A stretch of 64,000 nt of DNA from Calonectria ilicicola. Taxonomy: Eukaryota; Ascomycota; Sordariomycetes; Hypocreales; Nectriaceae. Location: the NCBI GenBank assembly GCA_020809705.1, contig CP085831.1:2604001-2668000 (forward strand), given 5' to 3'. Of this stretch, positions 24,608 through 36,275 are shown in pieces; position 1 is the stretch's first letter, and every line of letters starts with the position of its first letter. Under the pieces are notes generated by a model. The model made no database searches. It was not told the DNA's origin and was given only the letters and a program-made list of their open reading frames with translations. Both the position numbers and the translations under genes were made by a program.

Positions 24608-25131
24608 TACTCTGAATAGATTCGGCGCGCCAAGAGTTTGCTCTGTTCATTCATTATGATTAATGTAGCAATTTTAACGCCATCAGCTGATCAAAGATAG
24701 AATAATAAACTTTTGAGAACGCTCTCACAGTTTATATACCACTTGACTTGTTTGTCGCGTTGTGTGTTCATGAGCCCATAGCGCTGTCCCTGTAAATCAC
24801 CAAGAAGTTGAAACCTCTGGACCAAATTGCCCCTATTTTTGCTCTGCTGAATTTATATTATACTTGTTCAATAGTATACACTGCCTCACATAGGAAAATG
24901 GAATTCGAACCTCAAAACCTCGTTCGCTCCTCTTTGGAGAACATTTTCTTGAAGCCAGCCACGATGAATTTAAAATAGGGAGAGACAATCCATACTATTA
25001 TCAAGAAAAATGGTGTTATTACTATATTAACTCGAATATAAAAATTCTTCATCTCCTAAGGGGCCCTTAGTTTGTTTCCCCTTTCCCCCTTCGCCTATAA
25101 AACCCTCTGAAGCCTCGTGAAATACTGGCGT
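24608..25131. other. Intergenic region between convergent genes
   Basis: AT-rich spacer between the aminotransferase and the 3' end of the WSC protein. Nothing recognised. Confidence 0.5.
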
Positions 25132-25755
25132 TTATGCAAGCCAAAAGACTGCAAACAAGACTGCAGACGTGGCGACCACATCAATAGCTGAAAGAATGGA
25201 GCCAGAGTTGGTAGTAGGAGTGCAGTCACCACCTGTGCAAGGCTGCGGTGTTTCTATGGCCGGCGTCTCATTGGTGGTGCAATTGTATCTGCAAATGTGA
25301 CCAGGTGTAGGAGTGGCATTGCCTCCGGGTGGTGATGTTGGTGTCGTGGAGTCGGTTGGCAGCTCGATGACGTTGACGCCGGGTCCAGATTTCTTGTAGA
25401 GATCATAGTATTGGACTCCATCTCCACAGATTCCCGTGTCGGGCTGGTTGGCAAGGCAAAAGTCCTCACACTTGTCCTCAGGAGCTGGGGTGACAGTAAT
25501 TTCGGAAATTTCGGCGCCGCCGTTGGTCCCGAGACACCAACACCTGCCTCCCAGAGCTGTAAAGTTGCTGTAACGAGCACAGTTTTCCAGACAAGGCTGG
25601 AATTCAATGGCAGGCGAGCTGTGAGGCTTGTATTCGTTGCGGTCAAACTTGGCGCAGCCGACACGAACCCAGCCTGCGGGTGCAGGTGGCCGCTCGACGC
25701 CTGCTGCCCCGACAGAGAGCACCATGAGTGCTGCGATGAATAGTGATTTTACCAT
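25132..25755 (-). CDS. Secreted WSC-domain protein with GPI-anchor signal
   Basis: Single-exon product of 207 residues. A signal peptide (MVKSLFIAALMVLSVGAAG) is followed by a cysteine-rich WSC-like domain: GWVRVGCAKF, then FQPCLENCARYSNFTALGGR, CWCLGT, CEDFCL and a closing ICGDGVQYYDLY. A Thr/Ser/Pro-rich stalk with further cysteines follows. The end is a small-residue site, NSGS, before a hydrophobic tail (SAIDVVATSAVLFAVFWLA), the layout of a GPI attachment signal. WSC domains bind carbohydrate or act in cell-wall stress sensing. With a GPI tail and no cytoplasmic domain, this is more likely a wall protein than a signalling sensor. The ligand is unknown. Confidence 0.82.
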   Translation of the reverse strand: MVKSLFIAALMVLSVGAAGVERPPAPAGWVRVGCAKFDRNEYKPHSSPAIEFQPCLENCARYSNFTALGGRCWCLGTNGGAEISEITVTPAPEDKCEDFCLANQPDTGICGDGVQYYDLYKKSGPGVNVIELPTDSTTPTSPPGGNATPTPGHICRYNCTTNETPAIETPQPCTGGDCTPTTNSGSILSAIDVVATSAVLFAVFWLA

Positions 25756-26550
25756 TGTATCGAATGATTTCTTTTTTTGTGGGGGCGTATATAGAATCCA
25801 GAGTTCGAGTGTGGAAGGATGAAGAGATCGATGGATATCGGGGTGCAGGACTCAAGGACATGGCTAAAGGTGATCGATGGTTATATAACCGCATGTCTGG
25901 TGAGAATTCCCCGAATATGCCATCGGAACTCGTTGCATGGAGACGTAGCCTTTCTTCTCAGACAAAACCTGAATTGAAATTGTGGCCATGTTCCATGTTT
26001 AACCTTAACCTGACCATGTCTCAAATCAGCTACAGAAGGATGGAATTTGACTCAACTCACCTGACCGAAATTTCCCTGCGCCACCTCATTTCCCATTTTA
26101 ATGGTAACCATTGAAATGAGCATGAGTGCTTGAAAACACATATTTTATGGAAGAAAGGAATTGCCAAGCCTGCCCCTTTTCCCTGGAGAATCCTGGGATA
26201 TCATGACTGCATTAGAGACGGAGATTAGATTGATAAAGTAAGAGATATCGCATATGACATGACGAGGATTGATACCAGATTAACTTGCAGGAATTTGTAT
26301 TGATTCGATGATTGGTAAATAAATATTGAAAGAGATTGGTGAATCATAAGCCGTCGAAAAGCGTGCCACTTAGAGAAGTCACCATTTTCCCCTCGTGTTT
26401 ATGCAAGTGTAGAGAAGTATGATATGGAACTATTTCCTTCTTTTTATTGGCGTTTGACACATCGAATTCTTTGAGGGTTATGTTCTATTATCTAACAATA
26501 TTCTATGCCCAACCACGCGGAAATTAAGAGATCGAGCGCCCATCTCTATT
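25756..26550. other. Intergenic region, nothing recognised
   Basis: About 0.8 kb holding the promoter of the WSC gene and the 3' flank of the monooxygenase. A 123-codon plus-strand frame at 25743-26114 lacks features. Confidence 0.5.
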
Positions 26551-28477
26551 CTAAGCCAGTCCGACTTCTCTAGCCTTGATCTGTAACGCCAAAAGCGCCG
26601 AAAAGTATCGGCAGAGCATGAGGTTGCCGCCCATGAACCAGAATCCTGGATGTCCACTGGGGCGCCACATGGCACGGAACTCACCCTCCTCATCCAAACC
26701 CCAGACATCGTAGAGACGGTCGGCAATATCATCTCCGAACATGAGACGTGATTGCGTACGCATGTTCTGGTAGCCTGTTGCGAAGATGATCTCGTCTGCA
26801 GGGAGGAAAGTTCCATCAGCCATCTCAATGCCGTCTTCCTTGATTAAACTGACTTCTTGTCCCTGCTTGATCTTGATCTTTCCATCGATGATGAGCCTGC
26901 TGGCGCCCACATCGATGTAGTAACCACCACCGCGCAAGAAGTACTTGGCAGAGAGTCCAGAATGGTCTGGGCCCTTATCCACCTTAAAACCGGCCTTTTG
27001 CAGGCCTTCGAGGAGTTCTCGATCAACCTCGTGCTGTGCAGCCGCAATGTCAGTTTGGACGCGCTTAGTCATGGCGCCGGCAAGACTGAAGTTGATAACG
27101 TCAGCGTCTTCCACGGGTGGACTGTCCTCATCGTAGAGACCCCTGTTGCCGATCTCGAGAGCATCGGATGACAAGACGCATGTGGATGAACGCTGTAGCA
27201 TCGTGACGTCGTAACCTGACTCATAGTAATCTTGCGCAATGTCATGACCTGAGTTGCAGCAGCCTACGATGACGGCCCGCTTGCCCTTCGACTCAGGCTT
27301 CGCGCCAGCAAAGTCGGAACTGTGGCACAACAGTCCCTTGAATGTATCCATGCCCTTAATAGTTGGGAAGTTCTTTTTGCCGGAGTGGCCAGTGGCCTGG
27401 ATTACATGACGGGGATGGAAGGTGCGCTGCTCCTTGGTGTCACCGACTTGGCGCTCTACGACGACCGTCCATTGCTTCTTGCTCTCATCCCACGACGATG
27501 AGATGAGCTCCGTGTGGGTCCATACATTGAGCTCGAGGAGATTCACGTACGACTCCAAGAAGTCGGCCAGCTTGTCCTTGGGTGTGAACACAGGCCAAGT
27601 GTCCGGGAAATGCAAGTATGGGAGGTGATCGGTCCATACGGGGTCGTGTAAGATTAGCCGGCGGTACCGATTTCGCCAGGCATCACCCACACGGGGTTGG
27701 CGGTCAATTGTTAGAGTCTCAATGTTGAGCATCTTCAAACGCGCAGCAGCAGACAGACCTGCTTGACCGGCACCTGAAATAAAACATGGATGATTAGCAT
27801 AGTGGCAAGACAAACAAAGAGTAAATTTACATACCAACAATCAAGACGGCGGGGTCGTTCTTGTCGCTATTCATTTCCTTCTGGCGGTTCTCCTTCCAAG
27901 TGGGATTGCTTCCCAGGCCGTCGTACTCCTTACCATGAGGACGGCGGCGTGCTCGAGGTTCCTCAAAGCCTTTGATCTCCTGGAGCACCGTGTAGAACGA
28001 GAAGATCTTCCATTCTCCATTGGCTCGTGTGAGTCTGAACACTCCTTGTCCCCTACCGATAGTGGTGACAACATTGACCATGAATATGACAACCTTGACT
28101 TCCTTGGTCACATTCATTGCGACAAGACGAGGCGCGCGGTGGGCTTTCGACCGGTCAATCTCAACCCGAGTGAGGCGGCATTCTGACTTTAGGAAGCCAG
28201 CAATCTTCTCTGGGCCCTTGAGGGCTCGGTAGTCCCATGACAAACACAGGTGGTCCCGCCAGTATGATGAGTCCAGAAACAGACTTGACAGTGAACCGAA
28301 ATCCTTCTGGTTAAGAGCCAAGTTGAACTTGTCTGTGATTGAGATGGCTGCCTCATCGGGCTTCACGCCTGTGGTATCAAACGGAGCTGGGAAGCTCTCG
28401 GTGACGACATTTACAGAGCCCGGCTCAACCCTGTTGTCGGCCGGGAAGTTCAGGTAGAGGGGATTCACGTCTCCCAT
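26551..28477 (-). CDS. Flavin-containing monooxygenase with NTF2-like N-terminal domain
   Basis: Exons 28477-27835 and 27773-26551 (intron 27834-27774, phase 1) encode 621 aa. Residues about 40-180 form an NTF2/SnoaL-like unit (SSYWRDHLCLSWDYRALKG ... GEWKIFSFYTVLQEIKG). The FAD Rossmann motif VLIVGAGQAGLSAAARL spans the intron. Then come ILHDPVWTDHLPYLHFPDTW, the NADPH motif KRAVIVGCCNSGHDIAQD and the late ATGY-type motif DEIIFATGYQNM. This two-part layout is common in fungal group-B FMO-like enzymes that hydroxylate heteroatoms or oxidise ketones. The substrate is not known. I chose the ATG at 28477, in an ACCATGG context; an in-frame ATG at 28516 would add 13 residues. Confidence 0.92.
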
Positions 28478-29704
28478 GGTTGGCAAATTTTGCAATGTTC
28501 TGTGCTGATGAGGCAAAGACAGAGTTCGGAGCAGAATTTAAAATAAACTGCCCCTCTGGACTCGACTTTTGTCCCAGCAAATTGGACAGCTTTGCTGGCC
28601 TCCGGAGCCGGCATGGAGCAAGCGGAGAGGTCATGTGTCAATGCAGATGGTGGCTCGGGTTGCCCATTCGGGAAGTGCACAGCAATTGCTTGATGGCTAG
28701 TGGACGCTTGCGCAGGAAAGTCGACCTATCTCTTCCCGTGTAGCTGTTCACGGCGTGGGTCACCCTCGGGGTAACTTCATTGCGAGGCCGATTTTGTGGC
28801 TTTGGGTTGAATCACGCTAGCCCTGTATGGATAAGTGCCAATCCACCCAGGTTCATCTTCCCCCGCAAGGACTGGCTGACGATGATGGCTTGGAGCAGTG
28901 CGCCGTGAAAATTTGTTTCCAATTAGAAATATAAGTGAAACTAGATGCCGTGTTTAGAGCTTAGGTTGTTGTCTAAGTATGTGCTATTTTGCGGCAATGG
29001 TGGTTATTATTTTGCCAATATTTCGTATCTAATCGTTGCCAGGTTGCCCCATGGGGTAATGAACTTGTGGATCTCACAACAGATCTCGCAAACCCCCACT
29101 CCAAAACTCTGAAGGATTCCAGCATTACCATCGTTTCAACTTGGGTCAATACGAGCATGACCATCAGAATCCACTCATTCAAATAACCCGCTCCTATTTT
29201 GCAGTTGGAACCAAATTATCACATTGGAAAACCATCAATTCCAAGCCTACAGAGCAGGGGCGTTGCCAAGTAATATTGTACCTCTATTAACCAAGCTCCA
29301 TTACACTAACCCAAGGCCGGTTTTATCACGGACTTGCGCCATTTCCATTATGCCTATTTTTAGTATTGATGGGCAATTCTTCGGATTTCTGTTGATATTG
29401 AGCCCCAGCTTGATTCAAATTTAGTGTACCGTTAATGGGAATTGGCTTTTGGATTCGTCACAGTGTTGGGGAAAATGCAGCGATCATGTCGGCTATAACC
29501 GCCTAGTTGGTGAGCTAGGTAATATTAGCCCAGAATCCAGCCTCTTTCCAAAAACAGCCATCCATACCGATGTAACATTGCTTTGTTTGCTTGCTCCTCA
29601 CTTTGTTATCGTATCTCGATTTGTCATAGCCAGGTATCTCTGAAACACCACGAATCGCATCCCGCATTATTATAATCATTGCCAAAGGAAGGTCTATAGT
29701 GACA
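28478..29704. other. Divergent intergenic region
   Basis: About 1.2 kb between the monooxygenase (minus) and the Zn2Cys6 regulator (plus), so it holds both promoters. No repeats or RNA genes recognised. Confidence 0.5.
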
Positions 29705-31877
29705 ATGGCCTTTGCACCCACACTGCACACCAAAGCTCCTCATTTGGAGCCCTCAGGCCCAAAAATAAGTTGTTTTACATGTCGCAGGCGAAGAGTGAAA
29801 TGCGACAGGTTGATGCCCACCTGCGGACCTTGTCATAGGCTGCAACTGGAATGTGTATCGGCAAGGCCGGCCGATAAGTTTCTGTGGCTGCCGATGAACC
29901 AAGTCGAGCTAGAAGCTGAACCGCTTCCAAACCAAGGGTTTGTGCGGGATGTAGAGGGTTATGGTGATTCTTCAACCGGACTAACGGTGAGAAGGCGTCG
30001 GTTAGCAGTCCTTACTGGTATGTCGGGATACGCGTTGTTTCCGCACACATATTATTGTGAATGCAAAAGGATACATTGATCGCTAATATTCTTTTATCCT
30101 TTGAAGAAAAGGAACGGAATGAAATGTCTCGACAGCTTCTGAAAGCAACCGAAGATAGGGATATTGAAGAGATTCTCCAAAAATTGGAGAATTCCGCAGC
30201 GGCTCAAACAGAAACAGTGGCATGGGGCCCCTTTGCTACGTTCTCAATCCAAAGATTAGAAGCATCAACTGCATTGTCGAGCCCTCCAGCTCCAGGCATG
30301 GCTGTTTCGGCTTTGGGACTGAATAACTCCAATGCTAGCCCCAGTCTTCACCCCGAAACTGGGGAAGTTTCTTCCAATGATTCGACAAACGCCATTTCCT
30401 CAACCAGTTTTTCATTCGCCATTGAGACTTCTACTCCTTGCGAAGAAACCGTTTCGGAGTCTGAAATTCATCGGCTGATTGGGATAGACTGGGAAAATAT
30501 CTTCCTACCCTGTCTGGATCTTGAAATCTCGCAGTCTGAAAACACGCAAGAAACATCTCTGATTGATCTTGGCTTTCAAGAGTTGCAACCTAGGGATTGT
30601 TCAATACGGTTACCATCCCCAACATCAGTTAATCTTCCATTTTTACAACCCTCCCAGATTCTTGAAAGGGTTCCCAAAGATACATTTACTCTTCTGGAAC
30701 ACTACGGCACAAACATATTGTTTTTGCTCTCCCCTCTGCCCAACCAGAAACCTCCGTGGAAAATTATGCATCATCCAACCGTACTTGAGACCACATCCGC
30801 ACTCCTGATAGGGGAGCCCGTAAAGCACGCACAGAGAGCGTTGCTTTACTCAATCTTGGCAATAAGTTCCTTTCATCTTGACTGGTATAGCAATGGTGGA
30901 GGCGATGTTGCGATTGACGGCCCTCGATCGTATTGGTGGAAAATGGGTGAACGGTTCGAGCAGATTGCAAAATTACAATTGCAGCTGTCACTCAGAAGTG
31001 AACTCACCGGCGAAGCAAAGGCCAAATACAAGCATATACTAATGACTCTTCTTTGTATGATAACTATATGTGTGAGTACCGAAACAACTCCTCTACGAAG
31101 CGAAGTAACCCATCGTATTCCTGGTTACATTTTAGTCCCCTCCATATAACTGACTGTGTTTGATCATCCCTATAGGTTCTCACTGGGAAAATGGATAATG
31201 CAGACCATTTTTTGCACGATGCAGAACGAGTGATCCGACTTCGTGGGCTAAAAGCACGTCCATCTAAAAAGGTCCAGCTTCTGCATAACATTTTCTTATA
31301 CAATAGAATCTTTCAGCAAAGCACCTCGATTTACGCAACAACGGATAGCTCTCAAATGAGATATATTGATCAAGCCCGTATCCAAATGTCATCATCTTCG
31401 GATGATGATGCACTGGTCTCGACGTCATCTGGGCTTACTTACAGAGATTCCAACGACGATTTATTGGATAATTTAGGCGAAGACAGGGCCGACAGCGTGC
31501 TTTTGGATCGGCTGATATTGGATGACGGTGTCTTTTTTGAGAAGATATATGGAGTTCCTGTGGCCCTTATGGATCTCATCTCTCAAGTAACACACCTTGC
31601 CCATGAGGCTGATGCAAAGCAAATTTCCTGCCTAGGTATTGAGTTGCAGCCTACAGCATCATTTGATAACCGTGCACGCACTCTTGAGAACCTCATCTGT
31701 GGATTTAGATGGAAGCCGGATAGCCAGGGCCCTGTCGCTGACTCCATAATGCGACATTTAGTGTCCGCGATGCATCAAGCACTCCTGATATTTTTCTACC
31801 GACGAATTCGAAGATTAAATTCGTATACCCTCCAGCCATTTGTGAAGAAGACAATTTCGGAATTGTTTGCATTCTAG
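29705..31877 (+). CDS. Zn2Cys6 transcription factor (Fungal_trans_2 type), prematurely stopped
   Basis: Exons 29705-30017, 30107-31071 and 31176-31877 encode 659 aa. The zinc cluster is near the N-terminus: SCFTCRRRRVKCDRLMPTCG followed by PCHRLQLEC. The middle, from LTEKERNEMSRQLLKA through LEHYGTNILFLLSPLPN and LLYSILAISSFHLDWYSNG to LHNIFLYNRIFQQST, fits the regulator group that includes arginine-metabolism regulator II-like proteins. The frame ends at TAG (31875-31877) just after KKTISELFAF. Beyond it, the same frame stays open for 87 more codons with the family's usual closing blocks. The reading is thus probably a nonsense allele lacking about 12% of the protein. The DNA-binding domain is intact, so partial or altered function is possible. 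Confidence 0.85.
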
Positions 31878-32141
31878 AGGGCTAAAGAGGATAACTTTAT
31901 CGCCACTCCAGTACCGTGTTGGCCAGGGTTTATCGCTGGATGTGAAGCTCGGGATGAAGAAGATAGACAGCGCATTAAACAATGGTTTCAAGACTGTGGG
32001 TGTGCATGGCGAAGCTTCATGACGGTTGGAGGTTTAGTGGAGCAGCTTTGGAACGTTAAAGCACGGCAAAGTGATGCTGGAGAGGAGGTCACATGGGATC
32101 AAATCTTCAGAAAGGATCAGGTTATGATTGTATGTACTTGA
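31878..32141 (+). pseudogene. Former C-terminus of the Zn2Cys6 regulator, downstream of the nonsense codon
   Basis: This is in the same frame as the preceding exon and reads CWPGFIAGCEARDEEDRQRI, KQWFQDCG, VEQLWNVKA and VTWDQIFRKDQVM before a TGA at 32139. PWPxFIAGCEA...WF..CG..... and a final W-x-x-V/I segment are the normal last blocks of this regulator family. Coding style continues without frame disturbance, so the lesion is probably recent or a sequence error. Confidence 0.78.
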
Positions 32142-32478
32142 GATGGTTCACTGTGCTCGGAATTGCTCTCTTCTGTTAATCTATTTGAGCTTCTGCCTTG
32201 CCTAAAAAGAAACAAAAAAGAAAAACCACTCTTCACGTCTTCCAGGCAGCCACAGCTAGATTTTAGGTCGGAATAAGCCCGGTACCAGAGATGCAGCGTA
32301 GCTGAAAGTTTCTTGGCTGGAAATCATTGGTGGGCGCCAGGCAGAAGGAGACGGCGTCCCCGACTTGGACTAGCCATTTATTCAGCTGCACTGCCGCCAC
32401 CGACAACGATGCTCCTCTTCTTCTCTCATGTCTTTTTCTCCTCCCCTGTTCATCCCAAAGGCAGCATCTTCTTTCAAA
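32142..32478. other. Intergenic/5' region of the ankyrin gene
   Basis: A 337-base spacer with CT-rich sequence before the next start codon. Nothing else recognised. Confidence 0.5.
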
Positions 32479-33945
32479 ATGCCTTTACTAAACTTGCCAA
32501 ACGAACTTTTAGAAGTGGTTGGGGATGCTCTCGATTGCGAAAAGGATTATGCCGCATTGGCAAGCACAAATCGTCGTCTTCACGACATCGTTCTTCCTCT
32601 TCTATATCGGTTCAATCGTTTTGAAAGGATATATTCCGGTTCTGCTGAACACTGGGCAATATCAAAGGGTCGCGTCGATGTGTTACAGAGAGTTTACGAC
32701 TTCGGACTTCAATCCAACTCCAGGGAGACCTTTTTTGACGCCGTAGACGAGGGCCATGTCAACATCCTCGAATTTTTGTTCAACAGCGAATCTGGTGATA
32801 ATAAACCTGAACCCGAAGAACTGATTCACTTTGCTACTCACAGCGTTGACGTTGTGCGCTATCTTCTTGAGCAAGGCGTCCCAGTCGATGCAAGGAATGA
32901 GTTTGGAGAGACCCCCCTCTTTTCAGCTTCACTAGATTCCATGCGAGTTCTTCTTGAGAATGGAGCCGATGTGAATGCTAGAAGTTTTGATGGATCAACA
33001 CCATTGATGAAAATGGCAAAGCCTCGAACCATTAAGCGAGCGCAGTTTCTCATCGAACAAGGTGCAGACGTAAACGCTCGCGAACTTGACGATCACCGCA
33101 CTACGCTTCATCAGGCCGCAACGAGAGGAAATGTGGAAGTAATCAATCTTCTTAGAAATAATGGCGCAGATTTGTTTCTTAAAGATTCAGAAGGAAAGAC
33201 AGCTCTCCATTGCGCTTCTGTCCGACAGAACATTGATGCCATTAAAGCACTCTATGAACCGTCCTTGTTAGGCAACTATGACATGGTTGACAAGAGCATG
33301 CGATGGACTCCACTTCATGAAGCTGTAATCACTGGTAACTCTGATGCAGCTCGGCTTTTTGTCGAGTCTAAATCCGTTTGGACCAACCAGCGAGACATTA
33401 ATGGTCGGACGCCGATTTTCTACGCCGGCAAGTATGGTCAGCTCACCATTTTGAACGATTTACTTGCTCATGGTGCCAATTTGAATACCAAAGATAAATT
33501 TGGTGCAACACCAATCTTCGTCGCTGTCAGAAACGAACAAAAAGAGATTGTGTTGCGCCTCTTAGAGTACAAGAGTGACAGCCTTGGAGTTAGAGACGCC
33601 TTTGGCCACACTATTGTATGGTGGGCAAAGAGATGCGGGAACGCGGAGTTGGTGGATATTTTGACTGCGTATGCTGACAAACTGGGGTATTCTATCGATG
33701 CCAAAGAATTCGAGGCTACGGAGTCGGTGATCAAGCATAATCTACCATGGTGCTGGTGTGACATATGTACACGACCCATAGGAGGGCGTCGAACAGGCCA
33801 CATGTGTCCATCATGTTGTGATGGCCATTTTGTAATTTGCAACGATTGTTTCGTTGATGGCACTTTGACTTGCGAAGAATCACATAGAGAGGAGAAATGG
33901 GTTCCATATGATACATGCAGGTGTCCTATTTTCAACGAGCCATAA
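32479..33945 (+). CDS. F-box / ankyrin-repeat protein with C-terminal zinc finger
   Basis: Uninterrupted 488-residue frame; the start is the ATG in TCAAAATGCC, immediately before the F-box. Residues about 3-45 (LNLPNELLEVVGDAL ... LASTNRRLHDIVLPLLYRFN) are an F-box-like motif. They are followed by about nine ankyrin repeats (examples: NEFGETPLFSASLDSMRVLL, HRTTLHQAATRGNVEVINLL, SMRWTPLHEAVITGNSDAAR, KFGATPIFVAVRNEQKEIVL). The last 65 residues hold paired cysteines (CWCDIC, MCPSCC, ICNDCF, TCEESH) like a ZZ-type zinc finger. F-box ankyrin proteins typically act as substrate receptors of SCF ubiquitin ligases, and the finger may add a binding surface. Target and pathway are unknown. Confidence 0.88.
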   Translation: MPLLNLPNELLEVVGDALDCEKDYAALASTNRRLHDIVLPLLYRFNRFERIYSGSAEHWAISKGRVDVLQRVYDFGLQSNSRETFFDAVDEGHVNILEFLFNSESGDNKPEPEELIHFATHSVDVVRYLLEQGVPVDARNEFGETPLFSASLDSMRVLLENGADVNARSFDGSTPLMKMAKPRTIKRAQFLIEQGADVNARELDDHRTTLHQAATRGNVEVINLLRNNGADLFLKDSEGKTALHCASVRQNIDAIKALYEPSLLGNYDMVDKSMRWTPLHEAVITGNSDAARLFVESKSVWTNQRDINGRTPIFYAGKYGQLTILNDLLAHGANLNTKDKFGATPIFVAVRNEQKEIVLRLLEYKSDSLGVRDAFGHTIVWWAKRCGNAELVDILTAYADKLGYSIDAKEFEATESVIKHNLPWCWCDICTRPIGGRRTGHMCPSCCDGHFVICNDCFVDGTLTCEESHREEKWVPYDTCRCPIFNEP

Positions 33946-36275
33946 ACTTGCGAGGATTATGATGATGAAGTTTTGTCGATAGAACTTTCAGTTAGCAAGA
34001 GATATGTTGGGTTTTGTCATGTGAAGAGACAGTGAGCCAAATGAAAAGGTGTAATGTATGCCAGGGACTAATAAGCTATTATATTTGTATTTTTTGTTCG
34101 CCAAACTCATCTACTAAACCTAAACCTAAACCTCTATTTTTGGAATCTTGCTTTAGAGATGGAAGAGCAAGTGGGGGATGCTCGGAAAATAAACTACTGG
34201 ACGTCCCAACCACCACAGCGTCGAACTAGTAGGATAAAGGCCCTTTTAAATATCTAATACTTAGTATATAATTTATTTTCGTAAATATGCCCAGGTTTAA
34301 CAGAATGGGAATGCCAAAACAATTCGGTTAAGAGCCATAACTAAATCTTCAGCTATTGAAGGGTTTAGGATAATTTGGGAGTAAGAATGGACGTTTTGGA
34401 AGAGTTGGTGTATTGAGGTATAATATATCAGGTATACCCCCACGTGCAGGCAAAAAGCCAAGTTTTCACATCCGGGAGCAGATCAACTTGAAGACCTAGC
34501 TAGATGACGTACGCTACCATCTAGGATAAATAACGAGGGTCGATGTCATCGTTGGTTTTATTGGCTATGATGCATTAGGGGCTGCAACAACCCACGTGTG
34601 AACTGATTGCAGTGTCATAATTGGCCAACGGAGCCGTATTGAAACCCGAAAAATGACTTACTCTTGTCTGCTCGTTTGGCGGCTCCAGTCGGGTAATTCA
34701 CAACTCCGTGCCCCACCACCAACGTTGCATCCATCACATGTAAGAATTCAGTGTAGAAGTAGCCTAACAATAAGCTATTGGCGGCTTCGGCACCTTCCGT
34801 CCGTCTCACATTCCTATTTGTTGTTCATTGCTTACATCCAAAATTCTTGCAGGTGTGCCGGTCTGAAAAGCGTTCCAAAACCGGATAAAGCTCCGTTCAT
34901 CCCCTTGCATGCAAAAAGCCAAAAAGTCTGCCATGGGTGGTGCCAGTACGAGTACGAGCCAATTCATTACATCGTGCGCCATTACTTTAGATAGGATCTT
35001 ATCCAGTGCAAAGAATCAATGGGGTTGTCGGAGTTTAAAATCTGGAGAATGTGGCTGGCAATCCTTTGGCATACATCATGTATATTAATTGAAATATAGC
35101 TGCATACCATTCCATCCGCCGTACATCTTTAGCAAAACTAATTGTTTCATATTTTGATGACAATTGCTTTGTAATTTGGAAACCAAGATGTGTCAAATGG
35201 GGCCACATGATCAAAGTGGTGGTGTTGCCTGAGTCCTTTAACCACCAGTTGCCGAAACCGCTGAGTTTATGCGAGACATTTCCTTTCCCCTTTCTGCACT
35301 TTCTATGGCCTTCAATTCTATTGACTAAACATTTATGGATAGATGTTCGGATGAACGTCCCGGATGTGCGTGCACAGACTCACAATGATAAAATCCGGGG
35401 AGTTGCATCGATCGTGGTGGAACTGGTCAATTCATCAGCACGGGGCCGGTGCATCGGCTCCGAGACATCCGCACGTGTATCGTGTGTCTGGAGCCTCAAA
35501 GTTGTCAGCGGAACGGGTTTCAACTTTGTTGAAACCCAGTCTTGTTTGGTATGAGCCCCTTTGCCGTCGTGAAAGTGGCCAACGCGGTGGCGAGGCACAG
35601 TCACATCAGTCTCCGCCTTTTATCCTCGGATGTCGGGGATAGCACCCTAATGGGTATAGATGCCTTTTCTGGAACCGCCATTGCGGGAAATAAACCAATT
35701 TTAGTTAGAATATGCATCTTTCATCTCACCACGAAGAGAAGAACATAAAAGATAGATGTGTCGAGTTACATACTCGATCTATTACGGCTGAACACCCGAT
35801 GCATGCAGCCTCTCGGCTATCAAAAGGACGTTTTTTGCACGCAAGCTTATCCGCATAAAACCAACTAATCGTAGAATCTGATCTACACAGCTTCCCCATG
35901 TGGCCACCCCTAGTCTCAGCTTCATAGCCGCTGCAGTTGCCAAGGTCGGTGATGATCAATGTAGCGAACTTCCGGTTTCTCTGTCTTCCGGAATCTCATG
36001 TTAGCTTCTCAAGAAGCGGTAAATAATGTTGCCAAAACCTGATTACCACTTAAGTGTTACCCCTCTTCCGTTTTTCCCGTTTCAAACCTACAGTTGATTC
36101 GCGCAATCTGTTTGGCGGAGCACTCTTATCAAACGGAATGACTTAAATAGACCTTGTACCCCCATAATGATATTTTTTGCGTGTGATTCTGGAAAAAATC
36201 ACGTACTTCTTTGGACCTGAGTGATCGAATTTGGCCATACAGGTTTTACACCGGCAGCACGCTGGCCTGAATGCG
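33946..36275. other. Intergenic region with a short CTAAAC repeat
   Basis: About 2.3 kb. A (CTAAAC)3 microrepeat lies at 34114-34133. Several 60-115-codon frames occur but none shows a domain, signal or splice partner. Confidence 0.5.

Noticed and set aside
31862..31877. Mini-intron removing the TAG in the Zn2Cys6 regulator
   Set aside because: The only GT..AG pair there would be 13 bases long, far below any fungal intron.
34114..34133. (CTAAAC)3 as a telomere remnant
   Set aside because: The unit differs from the TTAGGG complement and is only three copies; treated as a simple microrepeat.
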